Origin: Phycisphaerae bacterium
GTDB taxonomy: Bacteria > Planctomycetota > Phycisphaerae > Sedimentisphaerales > Anaerohalosphaeraceae
Length of the DNA stretch: 64,000 nucleotides
Reading direction: 5' to 3'
Assembly (NCBI GenBank): GCA_012729675.1
Contig: JAAYCR010000005.1
Span: 1 to 64,000 of the forward strand
A program made the translations under genes and the position numbers. The notes beneath the pieces were generated by a model. The model saw only the letters and a list, made by a program, of their open reading frames with translations, did not search any database and had not been told where the DNA came from. Of this stretch, positions 9,595 to 19,851 are shown in pieces; positions within the stretch are counted from its first letter, which is position 1; each line of letters opens with the position of its first letter.

Positions 9595-9713
9595 CTTGAA
9601 TGCTGTGTGTTATTTCTTGCAAATTAGAAATCTATTTCTATTTTGTTAGACTTCTTAATAATGACAAACAAACTCTTTATTTCTGTGGAATCTGTGCCTT
9701 CTGTGGTTTCGAT

Positions 9714-10394
9714 TTATTCCTGCGGCAGGCGAGCCAAGTCAAAGTCCGAGCCGGCAATCATCAGCACATCGTCGGCATAGATCACCGTCTCCGGCATCGG
9801 GACATTGATCACCCGTTCCCCATCATCCTTGACGTTTTCTTCGCTGCGTTTGATCGCCACCAGGTTAACGTTGTACTTTTGACGAAGCTGCAGTTCCATA
9901 ACGGTCTTGCCTTCAAATCCGGCCGGTGCTTTGACCCTCGCCAAACTGTAACCCGGCGCAAAATCAATCTTCTCTTCAATATGCGGCGCAATCAGCCGAT
10001 ACGCCCACCGCTGAGCCGTCTCAATCTCAGGATAAATCACATCGGTCGCTCCCACGGCGCTGAACACCTGCCCGGCGGTCAGGTCCGCCGCCCGCGCATA
10101 GATCTGCGGAACACCCATCTGCTTGAGATTGACCACCGTCAATATCGCCGACTCAAACCCCCGCCCGCGTTCGCCCATCCCGACAATCGCCACGTCGGCC
10201 TTCTCCACGCCCTGCGCCCGCATCGCGTCTTCGTCGGTGCTGTCCAGCCGCACGGCAAGACTGACCTGGTCGCGAATGTCCTCAATAATATCGCGTTCCC
10301 GGTCAATCGCGATGACTTCGGCGCCGCTCATCGCCAGGGCGATCGCCAGCTTCTTGCCGAACCGCCCCAATCCGATCACCACAAATCGTTTCAT
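9714..10394 (-). CDS. KtrA/TrkA-type potassium uptake regulatory subunit
   Basis: A 226-residue cytoplasmic RCK protein that gates a potassium channel subunit in response to nucleotide. The N-terminal Rossmann fold begins RFVVIGLGRFGKKLA, where GLGRFG is the dinucleotide-binding glycine loop, and the acidic residue in AIDRE is the ribose-binding position. A TrkA-C domain follows at about residues 140-226. The single N-C arrangement is the KtrA form rather than the duplicated TrkA of enterobacteria. The membrane subunit lies immediately upstream, separated by 110 bp holding a repeat hairpin. Confidence 0.92.
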   Translation of the reverse strand: MKRFVVIGLGRFGKKLAIALAMSGAEVIAIDRERDIIEDIRDQVSLAVRLDSTDEDAMRAQGVEKADVAIVGMGERGRGFESAILTVVNLKQMGVPQIYARAADLTAGQVFSAVGATDVIYPEIETAQRWAYRLIAPHIEEKIDFAPGYSLARVKAPAGFEGKTVMELQLRQKYNVNLVAIKRSEENVKDDGERVINVPMPETVIYADDVLMIAGSDFDLARLPQE

Positions 10395-10439
10395 AAGCCC
10401 ACCTGTTCACATAAAAAATAAAAATGCATATATCAAAAT

Positions 10440-10504
10440 TAATGAAGTCACCGCCGAAGGCGGCTCCGCAATTTTAATTTTTAATCTTTTACTTTTAATT
10501 TTTA
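10440..10504 (-). repeat. Intergenic hairpin repeat with A+T-rich tail
   Basis: Between the two potassium uptake genes the minus strand reads AAAAGTAAAAGATTAAAAA, then TTGCGGAGCCGCCTTCGGCG. The G+C core folds as CCGCC-TTC-GGCGG. The same layout (A+T-rich TTAAAAG tail, GCGGAG-like link, G+C hairpin) recurs at about 52.65, 61.59, 62.94 and 63.55 kb, which identifies a dispersed element rather than a gene-specific terminator. Confidence 0.7.
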
Positions 10505-12289
10505 TTACCCCACCATCAGCGGCTCGGACGGATAGTCGTAACCGGCGGGTTTGACGTTGAACATCAGCGCCGCCAGCAGCGTCAGCGGCCCCAGCCGACC
10601 CACCAACATCGTCAGTATGATAATCCACTTGCCCGCCGTTGTCAAAAACGGCGTTATGCCGGTCGAAAGCCCGACTGTCCCAATCGCCGAGGCCGCCTCA
10701 AACGCCAAATCGCCCATCGGCCAGCCGTGATGGCGTTCGGTCACACACAGCATCAGCGTAGCCGTCAGCAGCAAAATCAAAAACAGTATCGTAACCGTAA
10801 TCGCCCGCCCGACCACCACCAGGCGCACCGAGCGTTTGAACACCTCCACCTCACGCCGCTTGCGCAGCGTGGCATAGACGGACATCACCAGCAAGGCAAA
10901 CGTAACCGTCTTAATGCCGCCAGCCGGCGAACCGGGCGAGCCGCCGATCAACATCAGCGCGATCAGCGTCAGCCTGCTCGCCTCGGACATCTCGGCAATT
11001 GGGATGGTGTTGAACCCCGCCGTCCGCGCCGTAATCGACTGAAACAGCGCCGACAACAATCGCCCGTCCGCCTGCGGATTCGGCGAGACCTGCTCAAACA
11101 GCAGCAGCAGCACCGTTCCCGCAACAATCAATATCGCACTGGTCGTCAGCACGATCTTGCTTTGAAGCTGCAAACGCACCGGCGGGTTCATCTTGAAAAA
11201 GTGTTCCGGACAGCTCTGCCGCCGAATCATCCGCCAAAAGCGAAACCACAGCACACAAGCAATGTTATGCAGCACCCCGAACCCCAGCCCCCCGACAATG
11301 ATCAGCGGCGCGATGACGCCATAGACGCCCCACGCCCCATGAAACAATTCCAGACTGTTCGTACACAAACTGAAGCCTGCATTGCAGAACGCGCTGACCG
11401 CGTGAAAGATGCTGAAAAACCACTGCTCATCCGGGCTGGCGACCATCCCCGGCACTGTGCTCCACATCGGATACATCATCACCGCCCCGAGCGCCTCGAT
11501 GAGCAGCGTGCCGCCGAAGATAAACGCTATCATCGCCCCGATTCGATTCATCGTTTGCGCACTGAGCAAGTCCTGCATCGCCACCGCTTCTTTGACGTTC
11601 AATGACTGCCCCAGCATCAAAGCAAGCACTCCGCCGAAGATCACGATACCCAGCCCGCCCAACTGAATCAGGGTCAGGATTACGATCTGCCCCATCCGCG
11701 TAAAGTCGCCGCCCGTATCCCGCACGACCAGCCCGGTCACACACGTAGCACTGGTGGCCGTGAAGACCGCATCGGTAAACGACAGCGGCGCATCGTGATG
11801 CGTCTGCGCCTTGGGCAGCATCAGGAGGCCGGTCCCGGCCAAAATCAGCGCCAAAAATATCCCGATCAGTGCCCGCGTGGGATTCAGCCCCGACGCCGAC
11901 AGAACCACCATACTCAAGCAGACCTTGCTGATGACCTGCAACACCAGATAGGCGCTGACGGCCACCAAAATCGCCTCCGCCCGATGCTCAATCGCAAACC
12001 ATCGCCCCGCCCCCACGGCCACCACCACCAGCGTCAGCAGCAGCGGCGCCTCAAACCAGTTCGCCCGCAAATACTGCCGTTTATCGAGAACATTGAAGAG
12101 ACGGACAAGTTTTTCACCAAAAAATACAAATATTATCGCTATCTGCACTGCGTGCAGCAGCGTTTCGCTGAGTACCGGCCGGTCAAACCCGTACAGCATC
12201 ACAAACGTCGTCGCCGCTGTCATCGCCGCCAGCACCGTCGCCGCGATGACCCACGCCTCAAGCGTCGAATTTTTGTAATGAAGCCTCAT
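10505..12289 (-). CDS. KtrB/TrkH-type potassium transporter membrane subunit
   Basis: A 594-residue integral membrane protein for K+ uptake (symport with Na+ or H+ in the family). The four pore loops of the SKT superfamily are visible: TSATCVTGLV, NAGFSLC, TARTAGFNT and AIGTVGLSTG, each with the selectivity-filter glycine. The protein is longer than the ~450-residue KtrB because about 140 residues with four hydrophobic segments precede the usual first helix (from GLNPTRALIGIF). The start follows AAGGACGGTTT. It is the first gene of the minus-strand potassium/cation run and pairs with the KtrA-like protein downstream. Confidence 0.92.
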   Translation of the reverse strand: MRLHYKNSTLEAWVIAATVLAAMTAATTFVMLYGFDRPVLSETLLHAVQIAIIFVFFGEKLVRLFNVLDKRQYLRANWFEAPLLLTLVVVAVGAGRWFAIEHRAEAILVAVSAYLVLQVISKVCLSMVVLSASGLNPTRALIGIFLALILAGTGLLMLPKAQTHHDAPLSFTDAVFTATSATCVTGLVVRDTGGDFTRMGQIVILTLIQLGGLGIVIFGGVLALMLGQSLNVKEAVAMQDLLSAQTMNRIGAMIAFIFGGTLLIEALGAVMMYPMWSTVPGMVASPDEQWFFSIFHAVSAFCNAGFSLCTNSLELFHGAWGVYGVIAPLIIVGGLGFGVLHNIACVLWFRFWRMIRRQSCPEHFFKMNPPVRLQLQSKIVLTTSAILIVAGTVLLLLFEQVSPNPQADGRLLSALFQSITARTAGFNTIPIAEMSEASRLTLIALMLIGGSPGSPAGGIKTVTFALLVMSVYATLRKRREVEVFKRSVRLVVVGRAITVTILFLILLLTATLMLCVTERHHGWPMGDLAFEAASAIGTVGLSTGITPFLTTAGKWIIILTMLVGRLGPLTLLAALMFNVKPAGYDYPSEPLMVG

Positions 12290-12351
12290 AAACCGTCCTT
12301 TTACACCCCAATTGCCCCGAATTCCAGAAAAATTTTGCCGCCCCCAGCTTA

Positions 12352-12400
12352 GCTCCCCTCCTTTTTAAGGAGGGGTGGCCGCGAAGCGGACGGGGTGGCA
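12352..12400. repeat. Palindromic repeat, CCCCTCCTT/AAGGAGGGG type
   Basis: Perfect arms CCCCTCCTT and AAGGAGGGG (12355-12375) with a 3-base loop are followed by a second pairing region, GTGGCCGCGAAGCGGACGGG. The element lies in the gap between the divergent potassium transporter and msrA genes. A degenerate relative at 23097-23152 shares the opening CCCTCC, a short T run, GGGG and an ending GGGGTGGC. It looks like a short non-coding mobile or REP-like element. Confidence 0.65.
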
Positions 12401-12557
12401 TTAAAAATCGGTCCGCCAACGCTGGCTCCGTACCCCAACTTTCGAGTTTTGAACTGTGGTTTTAACCTTTGGACTTTCCACTTTAAATTAACCCGAACCG
12501 CCTGTGTCCGCTTTTCGTAAAAACGTATAATAAACGTATGGATACAAGGCCTTAACA

Positions 12558-13157
12558 ATGACCATTTTGCCCTATATACTTTCGGCTGTGCTGTTGACTG
12601 GCGGGGTACAAGCCGCCGGGGAAAGGAAAGCTCCGATGCAGCAGGAAACGTCCGACCCCAACACCGCCTCGGCCACATTTGCGGCGGGTTGTTTTTGGGG
12701 CGTTGAGCACTTTTTCAGCGACGTACCCGGCGTGTTATCCACCGCCGTCGGCTATACCGGCGGCACGACCCGAAACCCCACCTATCAGCAGGTCAGCCGC
12801 GGCAACACCGGCCATGCCGAGGCCGTCCATCTTCAATACGACCCCAACCAGATCAGCTATGAAACGCTCGTGCGGCTGTTTTTCAAGATGCACGACCCCA
12901 CCACCCGCAACCGGCAAGGCCCCGATGTCGGCTCGCAGTACCGCTCGGCCGTCTTCTATAATACCGACTCGCAAAAACAGACCGCTCAGGCCGTCATCCG
13001 CCAACTGACCGCCGAACGCGCTTTTGCCGGCGGCATCGTCACCCAAGTCGCCCCGGCCGTGACTTTCTGGCGGGCTGAGGAATACCATCAGCAATACTTC
13101 AAAAAGACCCCCGGCCGCTCCTGCCACATCGACTTTTGTCCCACCATGCTCGAATAA
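12558..13157 (+). CDS. msrA: Peptide-methionine (S)-S-oxide reductase, exported
   Basis: MsrA repairs methionine S-sulfoxide in proteins using a catalytic cysteine. The signature GCFWG (Cys about residue 45) is intact, as are YTGGTTRNPTYQQV, GHAEAV and FFKMHDPTT typical of the family. A C-terminal cysteine pair (CHIDFC) lies where resolving cysteines are found. The 199-residue product starts with a hydrophobic stretch (PYILSAVLLTGGVQAAG) that reads as a cleavable signal peptide, so it probably acts in the periplasm. No SD is strong at the chosen start; a later ATG at residue 27 would give a cytoplasmic form. It is convergent with the htpX-like gene. Confidence 0.93.
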   Translation: MTILPYILSAVLLTGGVQAAGERKAPMQQETSDPNTASATFAAGCFWGVEHFFSDVPGVLSTAVGYTGGTTRNPTYQQVSRGNTGHAEAVHLQYDPNQISYETLVRLFFKMHDPTTRNRQGPDVGSQYRSAVFYNTDSQKQTAQAVIRQLTAERAFAGGIVTQVAPAVTFWRAEEYHQQYFKKTPGRSCHIDFCPTMLE

Positions 13158-13251
13158 CAGTCCGCGTGATACCGTTTCGCGTATCGGGTCTGCGCCCGGC
13201 GGCAGTCCGAGTTCCGCTGCAGGCAGTCGTTGTTCCTGCGCATACGGATTG

Positions 13252-14466
13252 TCAGACACTGTGAGTGCGTTTGCAGCGGGGGCATTGCACGGTGCGGCTT
13301 TTGAAATTGGGCGGCAGCTTGAGCCGCAGGCCGCAGGAGCAGGGCAGGAAGGTAAACCCGCTGACCTTGCGCATAATATCGCCAACCTGCCGCTGGGTGT
13401 GTTTGGGGGTTTCTGTTTTCGTGACTTTTGCCCCCTCGCGCACGGCGACGGTCTCATCCGGCTTGACGGCCGAGCGCGGAATCACGCCGCCGCGATGAGT
13501 CACCTGCTCAAACGCAGCGTTGTAATCCTTGAACCCCGCGCCGCCTGCCATATTCCGCAATATCTTTATCCGCTCGTCGATGGGCGGGTGCGTGCTGAAC
13601 AGATGGCTGACACTTCGGCCGCGAAAAGGATTGGCGATATACATCGGCGCAGTCACCTTGTTGGCCGCTTCCATCGTGATGTTGGAGCCGGAAATCTTTT
13701 CCAGCGCCCCGGCCAGCCCCTCCGGATAGCGCGTCAGCCGCACCGCGCCGGCGTCGGCCAGATACTCGCGCTTACGGGACAAGGTAAAATACAGAATCTG
13801 CGCAAACAGCGGCGCCAAGATCGCGGCCACAATCGCCAGCACCATCACCAGCACCTGCGCCCCGTCGCCGCCCCCGCTGCCGCGGCCTCGCGACGAGTAC
13901 CGCCGTCCGCCCATCGCGCTGTAAAACATCCCGCGCAGGAACACCTGGCTGAGCAGGACGATCGCGCCGAGCATCACGCCGGCGACGGTGACGAACAGAA
14001 TGTCGCGGTGAATAATATGGCTGATCTCGTGGGCGATGACGCCTTGCAGCTCGTCGCGGTTGAGCTTGCCGAGCAGGCCGGCGGTGACAGCCACCGCGGC
14101 GTGTTCGGGGTTGCGGCCGGTCGCGAAGGCATTGGGCGACGGGTCGTTGATGATATAGATTTTGGGCATCTTGGGCAGATTGGCCGCGATGGTCATCTCT
14201 TCGACGATGTTAAACAACTGCGGATGCACGTCCGCCGTCACCGGCGTCGCCCGGCTGGACGCCAGCAGGATCTGATCGCCGCCGAACAGACTGAGCAGCA
14301 TCATCACCACCCAGATAATCGTGGCGACAAACATCCCGATCCAGCCCGCGTCCCGAGAGCCGCCGAAGGCAATCCCCAGCACAAACCCCAGCCCGCACAA
14401 GACCACGCCCATCACACCCAGCAAGATCACTGAGTTCCGTTTATTGACCCGTATTTGTTCCCACAT
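13252..14466 (-). CDS. HtpX-like M48 membrane metalloprotease with C-terminal zinc ribbon
   Basis: A 404-residue zinc endopeptidase of family M48B. The catalytic HEISH motif is at about residue 142, with the third ligand probably the Glu in REYLADAGAV. Two hydrophobic segments precede the protease domain, and two further segments flank the glycine/arginine-rich loop at about 170-225. FSTHPPIDERI is also typical of HtpX. Unlike classical HtpX (about 290 residues), the tail adds about 100 residues ending in CSC...CPRC, a probable zinc ribbon. Such proteases degrade damaged membrane proteins. It clusters on one strand with a LemA gene and a separate zinc-ribbon gene, a known HtpX/LemA association. 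Confidence 0.92.
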   Translation of the reverse strand: MWEQIRVNKRNSVILLGVMGVVLCGLGFVLGIAFGGSRDAGWIGMFVATIIWVVMMLLSLFGGDQILLASSRATPVTADVHPQLFNIVEEMTIAANLPKMPKIYIINDPSPNAFATGRNPEHAAVAVTAGLLGKLNRDELQGVIAHEISHIIHRDILFVTVAGVMLGAIVLLSQVFLRGMFYSAMGGRRYSSRGRGSGGGDGAQVLVMVLAIVAAILAPLFAQILYFTLSRKREYLADAGAVRLTRYPEGLAGALEKISGSNITMEAANKVTAPMYIANPFRGRSVSHLFSTHPPIDERIKILRNMAGGAGFKDYNAAFEQVTHRGGVIPRSAVKPDETVAVREGAKVTKTETPKHTQRQVGDIMRKVSGFTFLPCSCGLRLKLPPNFKSRTVQCPRCKRTHSV

Positions 14467-14590
14467 TTTTTAGTTTTTAGTTTTAAGTTCTTAGTTGTAA
14501 ATGCTTTTTCAATCCTGTAAGGATTCAACAGAAATAACCTCAGGTATGGCCTTCAGGCAAATCAGCAGCAACTCAGTTGCACAGATGGAA

Positions 14591-15085
14591 CTAATCCGTC
14601 GGTTCTTCGTTTGGCGATAAGACGCGTTCATCTAATTTTTTGATCAACTCGATCATTGGTTCTTTGTACTCTTCAAGATTCCATCCTTTAATGTCTGCTG
14701 CTGCCTGAAAACACTGGGCTGCTTTCGCATCATTTCCCGTTTTTCCATAGAGCAAAGCGAGCCTGACATAGCTTATCCACCGCTCGCCCGGGGTTGCGAT
14801 GAAAAAGACTTTTGATCTGTCTTTTGTTGTTTCGATGGCAGTTATTCGTTGTTCAACGACCTCGTTGAAAAAATCCAAATAACGCTCCATCGCCCAAATT
14901 GCAACTTCAGGCGACTCATTGAAATATGCATCTGTAGCAGCGATTTCCATTCTTATGATATCGTTATCTTGCAGCATAAACATGCCGCGGACAAAATAGT
15001 AACCGCTATACGTGGTTGCACCAATCCCGCCAAGAACTCCGCCGACAACGATGAAGATTAAAGCAAACAGGATTTTTTTTAACAT
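14591..15085 (-). CDS. Small membrane-anchored protein, unknown
   Basis: I do not recognise this family. The 164-residue product has an N-terminal hydrophobic segment (residues 5-24, IFIVVGGVLGGIGATTY), then a hydrophilic helical domain. Residues about 100-150 (YVRLALLYGKTGNDAKAAQCFQ) resemble a TPR pair. The start is well supported by GGGGAGAA eight bases upstream. It is in the htpX/lemA minus-strand cluster, so a role at the same membrane is plausible but inferred. Base composition is A+T-richer than htpX and lemA, which may mean it was inserted into the cluster later. Confidence 0.7.
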   Translation of the reverse strand: MLKKILFALIFIVVGGVLGGIGATTYSGYYFVRGMFMLQDNDIIRMEIAATDAYFNESPEVAIWAMERYLDFFNEVVEQRITAIETTKDRSKVFFIATPGERWISYVRLALLYGKTGNDAKAAQCFQAAADIKGWNLEEYKEPMIELIKKLDERVLSPNEEPTD

Positions 15086-15149
15086 GTCATTCTCCCCGGT
15101 AAGTTACCAATAGCGATCAGCAGTGCGCAGCGCAAAATCATAACTCTTT

Positions 15150-15236
15150 TCCCGTACGGTAGCGCCATTGTGCATAGCATCTCCCTTAACTCAAAACTCA
15201 AAACTAAGAACTAAGAACTAAGAACTCAAAACTTCA
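15150..15236. repeat. AAGAACT phrase repeat, overlapping the lemA 3' end
   Basis: From about 15182 the plus strand reads AACTCAAAACTAAGAACTAAGAACTAAGAACTCAAAACTTCAC in pieces: a 9-base phrase (AAGAACTAA) repeated three times and flanked by CTCAAAACT. Its last bases form the final codons and stop region of lemA. The same phrase recurs at 14468-14492, 48172-48192, 49150-49175 and 63656-63732. Confidence 0.7.
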
Positions 15237-15792
15237 CTTGCGGCACACTTCGTTCGGCTTCGTTTTCAATCTCAAAGTAATCGCGTTTGGCAAAGTTGAA
15301 CATCCCGGCGATGATATTGGACGGGAACATCTGGATTTTGTTGTTGTAGAACAGCACTTGATCGTTGTATCCCTGCCGGGCAAAGGCGATCTTGTTTTCG
15401 GTGCTGGCCAGCGTTTCCTGCAGCGACAGAAAGTTCTGGTTGGCCTTCAGTTCCGGGTAGTTTTCCACCACCAGCATAAATTTGCTCAGCGCCTCGGTCA
15501 GTTGCCCTTCGGCCCTGGACGCCTCAGAGACGTTATGCGCCCCCATCGCCTTGCTGCGGGCCTCAGTGATCGCCTCGAACGTGCCGCGCTCATGCGTCAT
15601 ATAGCCCTTGGCGGTCTCGACCAGATTCGGAATCAGATCGTGCCGTCGCTTGAGTTGCACGTCAATCTGCGACCAGGCGTTATCCACTTGATTCCGCAGC
15701 CGCACCATGGAATTGTAGATACCGATGACCAGCAGTACCACAACGACCAACAACCCGAACACCATCAACATCCCAATTACAACATTTGGCAT
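15226..15792 (-). CDS. lemA: LemA family protein
   Basis: A 188-residue LemA-family protein: one N-terminal membrane helix (residues 5-25) followed by a long helical domain. Recognisable family segments are YNSMVRLRNQVDNAWSQIDV, QLKRRHDLIPNLVETAKGY, and SLQETLASTENKIAFARQGYND with a YNNKIQMFPSNIIAGMFNF end. The fold is an extended helical bundle on the outer face of the membrane. Its biochemical role is not settled; it is often next to HtpX-like proteases, as here. The start is preceded by GGAG. The C-terminal codons lie in repeat DNA. Confidence 0.94.
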   Translation of the reverse strand: MPNVVIGMLMVFGLLVVVVLLVIGIYNSMVRLRNQVDNAWSQIDVQLKRRHDLIPNLVETAKGYMTHERGTFEAITEARSKAMGAHNVSEASRAEGQLTEALSKFMLVVENYPELKANQNFLSLQETLASTENKIAFARQGYNDQVLFYNNKIQMFPSNIIAGMFNFAKRDYFEIENEAERSVPQVKF

Positions 15793-15871
15793 TTTTTGAC
15801 TCCTATTAAAGAACCATTGCGGTTAACTCATTGCCATTAAAACTTCGAAAATAGACACGGCGCAACCGCCG

Positions 15872-16267
15872 TCAATTTTTTTCGTCCGGGTGGTACATGT
15901 CGCTCAGCAGACGGGCAACCTTGCCGTTGGGGTCCAGGGCGCCCTGCTTGAGGACATCGACCAATTCGCCGCGGTCAAACCACAAGCCGTGCGCCTTGGG
16001 GCAGCGGTCGATCAGCACGGCCTCGTCCCCGTGGCCGACCCACACTTTCTGCATTGGCTTGCGGCAGATCGGGCACGGCCGATGGCCCTCGTCGGTCGTC
16101 GCCGGCGCAAACGACGCCAGCAGCCGCTGCGTCGCCTCGGCATCTTCCAACAGGATTTCAAGCTCCCCGGCGTCCAGCCAAATCCCTTTGCACTCGGTGC
16201 AGTAATCCGTCTCGATTTCCTCAAGCTCGAAAACAATCATCGGCTCTCCACAAATAGGACAATCCAT
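15872..16267 (-). CDS. Double zinc-ribbon protein (zf-TFIIB type)
   Basis: A 131-residue soluble protein made of two similar zinc ribbons. The first has CPICGEPM and CTECKGIWLDAGELEILL (residues 3-40); the second has CPICRKPM and CPKAHGLWFDRGELVDVL (about 64-105). The W-[LF]-D-x-G-E-L segment after the last ligand is diagnostic of the zf-TFIIB family. In the second ribbon the last Cys is replaced by His (CPKAH), which can still bind zinc. Function is unknown; it may be a partner of the neighbouring LemA and HtpX proteins. The start follows AAGGATTGCAGCT. Confidence 0.85.
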   Translation of the reverse strand: MDCPICGEPMIVFELEEIETDYCTECKGIWLDAGELEILLEDAEATQRLLASFAPATTDEGHRPCPICRKPMQKVWVGHGDEAVLIDRCPKAHGLWFDRGELVDVLKQGALDPNGKVARLLSDMYHPDEKN

Positions 16268-16412
16268 AGCTGCAATCCTTAAATGAGTTCGTCCCCTATC
16301 CTATCGGTACTCTTTCGCCCTGTCAAGCAATTCCACACGGCGGAAAATATTCTTGAAAATCCTGTTAATCCTGTCAAAATACGCCTTTTATATCACGGAC
16401 AAGGATACGAAA

Positions 16413-18122
<1,710 letters not shown>

Positions 18123-18134
18123 TTTTCCGCGCAC

Positions 18135-18169
18135 AAAAAAACCGCCGGTAATTTAACGTTACCGGCGGT
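18135..18169 (-). terminator. Rho-independent terminator of the pseudopilin gene
   Basis: Perfect 11-bp arms ACCGCCGGTAA / TTACCGGCGGT enclose a 7-base loop. On the minus strand the stem is followed by a run of seven T. This stops transcripts coming from the pseudopilin gene that ends at 18204. The plus-strand side lacks a T run, so glnS transcripts are less certain to stop here. Confidence 0.85.
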
Positions 18170-18203
18170 ATTCATCATAAACCGCTTTATTATGCTCGAC
18201 TTG

Positions 18204-19034
18204 TTATAATTGCCGAGGAGGTACGGCCGGGTTGGAGTTTCCCTGATAACCTTGATGCCAGGACAGCATAAAAAGATCTTGCAGGTCTATTGTCTCGACA
18301 CTGTTGTCCATATAGAGAACATTCGTCTTATTCGTTCCGGCAGCATCTAAATAAAAACGGAACATCATCGTATTGTTTGCGGAAGTGCCTAACGTACATT
18401 CTCTTCCCCCTGTCTCATAACTGTCACTCGACTGCCATGCCGGCAATGCGTTGTCTCCTCGCGGCCACGCGTCCGGCCAGTTCGAGTTTAAGATAGCCGG
18501 CGTTCGGCTCGTATTTTTGATGGCGGTACTTTTGCCGAAAGAGAAATTACGATGGTTTGCATCAAGCTGTTGATGTGTACCCGAATATAGCCACCCATTA
18601 AGCCCAAAACTGCCCAGTTCGTATCGTTTTGTGGGATCGGAGGGATCGGCCGACTTTGCCCACAGCCAGGGACGCCAATTACTTCCCCATTGGTCACCGC
18701 CGTTATTTTGGTAAGCACCCACTACTTCCTCAATGCCGGATGCCGTTCTCGGACTGTAGCGTATTTCATCCACGTTATCCACATAATACCCGAGTTCGGC
18801 CAACCATAAATTGTTCGTATTGTATCTAAAAAATTCATAATCGTTGTTGTTCAGAAAAGCATGTAATGCCACGCCGAGACTTCGCAGGTTGCTCTGCTCG
18901 ACCACACGCGATGCATATAATTTGGCCTTATTCAGCGCAGGCACAATAATACTCAGCAACATTGCAATAATCGCAATAACCACCAGCAATTCGATCAATG
19001 TAAAACCGCGTTTGTGCACAAATCGTAACATCAT
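18204..19034 (-). CDS. Pseudopilin-like protein with prepilin N-methylation motif
   Basis: The N-terminus RGFTLIELLVVIAIIAML is a class III prepilin leader: a prepilin peptidase would cut between Gly and Phe, then methylate the Phe. The hydrophobic helix is followed by a 250-residue globular domain. This layout is typical of the very numerous planctomycete pseudopilins related to type II secretion minor pilins; partner secretion genes are not in the window. The C-terminal NVLYMDNSVETIDL is close to the region where this group usually carries an H-x-DG motif, but the motif is not exact here. The start follows GGAGTTTGA. Confidence 0.88.
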   Translation of the reverse strand: MMLRFVHKRGFTLIELLVVIAIIAMLLSIIVPALNKAKLYASRVVEQSNLRSLGVALHAFLNNNDYEFFRYNTNNLWLAELGYYVDNVDEIRYSPRTASGIEEVVGAYQNNGGDQWGSNWRPWLWAKSADPSDPTKRYELGSFGLNGWLYSGTHQQLDANHRNFSFGKSTAIKNTSRTPAILNSNWPDAWPRGDNALPAWQSSDSYETGGRECTLGTSANNTMMFRFYLDAAGTNKTNVLYMDNSVETIDLQDLFMLSWHQGYQGNSNPAVPPRQL

Positions 19035-19410
19035 TCAAACTCCAAACATAATGGTTAATGGTTAATGGTTAAAGGTGAATGGCTAATGGTACACATACCC
19101 CCAGAACCTATACGAACAGGAACAGTATATCAAAACAGGTCGCATATATAAACTATTTTCTTGAAAATTATCAAAAAAATAGCTTTCCGGCGAATAAAAA
19201 GATGTGGAATATCAAGAGACACGGCTTTGAGGTAGGCAAAATAGAAGAAATAAATGCAATTTAAAGTTATTTTTTGTTTGCAAAATCCCGATAGACGGCG
19301 TAATATATTAAGGGTGAAGTGTTTTCTTTGATCTCTCAAGAACATACTTCCTACAAAATAACGGTCGAGAGATACAGTTTAATGGCCTTTTATAGGCCAA
19401 GGAGTACGCA
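19035..19410. other. Gap upstream of the cold-shock gene
   Basis: No gene is supported in this 376-bp gap. Its left part has the phrase ATGGTTAATGGTTAATGGTTA with a variant copy (19050-19090). The rest is A+T-rich and probably forms the promoter and a long 5' leader for the cold-shock gene, including a short hairpin GGCCTTTTATAGGCC (19384-19398) just before the ribosome-binding site. Confidence 0.5.
19277..19306 (+). promoter_or_regulatory. Candidate sigma-70-like promoter of the cold-shock gene
   Basis: TTTGCA and TAATAT are separated by 18 bp. This would give a 5' leader of about 95 nt. Long structured leaders are common for cold-shock mRNAs. The match is modest and the region is A+T-rich, so chance matches are likely. 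Confidence 0.35.
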
Positions 19411-19614
19411 GTGAGTACAGGTACAGTAAAGTGGTTCAACGCAAGTAAGGGTTTCGGATTCATTTGCCCGGACGACGGCGGTCCCGATCTGTTCGTGCAT
19501 CACACCGAGATCAAAACCGGTGGTTATGCCACACTCGACGAGAACCAGAAAGTTCAATTTGAGGTCGGCCAGGGCAAAAAAGGCCCGTGTGCCAACAATG
19601 TAACCCCGGTCTAA
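19411..19614 (+). CDS. Cold-shock domain protein (CspA family)
   Basis: A 67-residue single-domain nucleic-acid chaperone. [15 protein letters not shown] carries the RNP1 motif (KGFGFI) and DLFVHHTEI the RNP2 motif (LFVHH); the beta-barrel ends in [11 protein letters not shown]. The start is GTG with AAGGAG seven bases upstream. It is a monocistronic gene with a strong terminator 20 bp after the stop. Cold induction is inferred from the family; the leader hairpin at 19384-19398 would sit just before the ribosome-binding site. Confidence 0.95.
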   Translation: MSTGTVKWFNASKGFGFICPDDGGPDLFVHHTEIKTGGYATLDENQKVQFEVGQGKKGPCANNVTPV

Positions 19615-19634
19615 CCGAGTCACATTGAACATCG

Positions 19635-19668
19635 AAAGGCCTCGCCAAACGGCGGGGCCTTTTTTTTT
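19635..19668 (+). terminator. Rho-independent terminator of the cold-shock gene
   Basis: Arms AAAGGCCTCGCC and GGCGGGGCCTTT pair (one G-T pair) around the loop AAAC and are followed by eight T. It lies 20 bp after the stop codon. Confidence 0.92.
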
Positions 19669-19851
19669 ACCCGGATTCCCGCACCCCCCCGCAGCAGCCA
19701 ATCAAAAATCCCCCCCGCTTGAGCAAATCGCAACCGGTTCGCCCATATTAACACCAAATTGCCAAAACTGATCTCTGTTAACTGTTAACCGACAACTGCA
19801 AATAGTCAACAGGAAATAAACACTTTCTTAATTCTCTATTCTTCATTCTTA

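Noticed and set aside
13249-14433. Plus-strand open frame opposite the htpX-like gene
   Set aside because: It is His/Arg/Gln-rich with no motifs, while the minus strand has HEISH and membrane segments.
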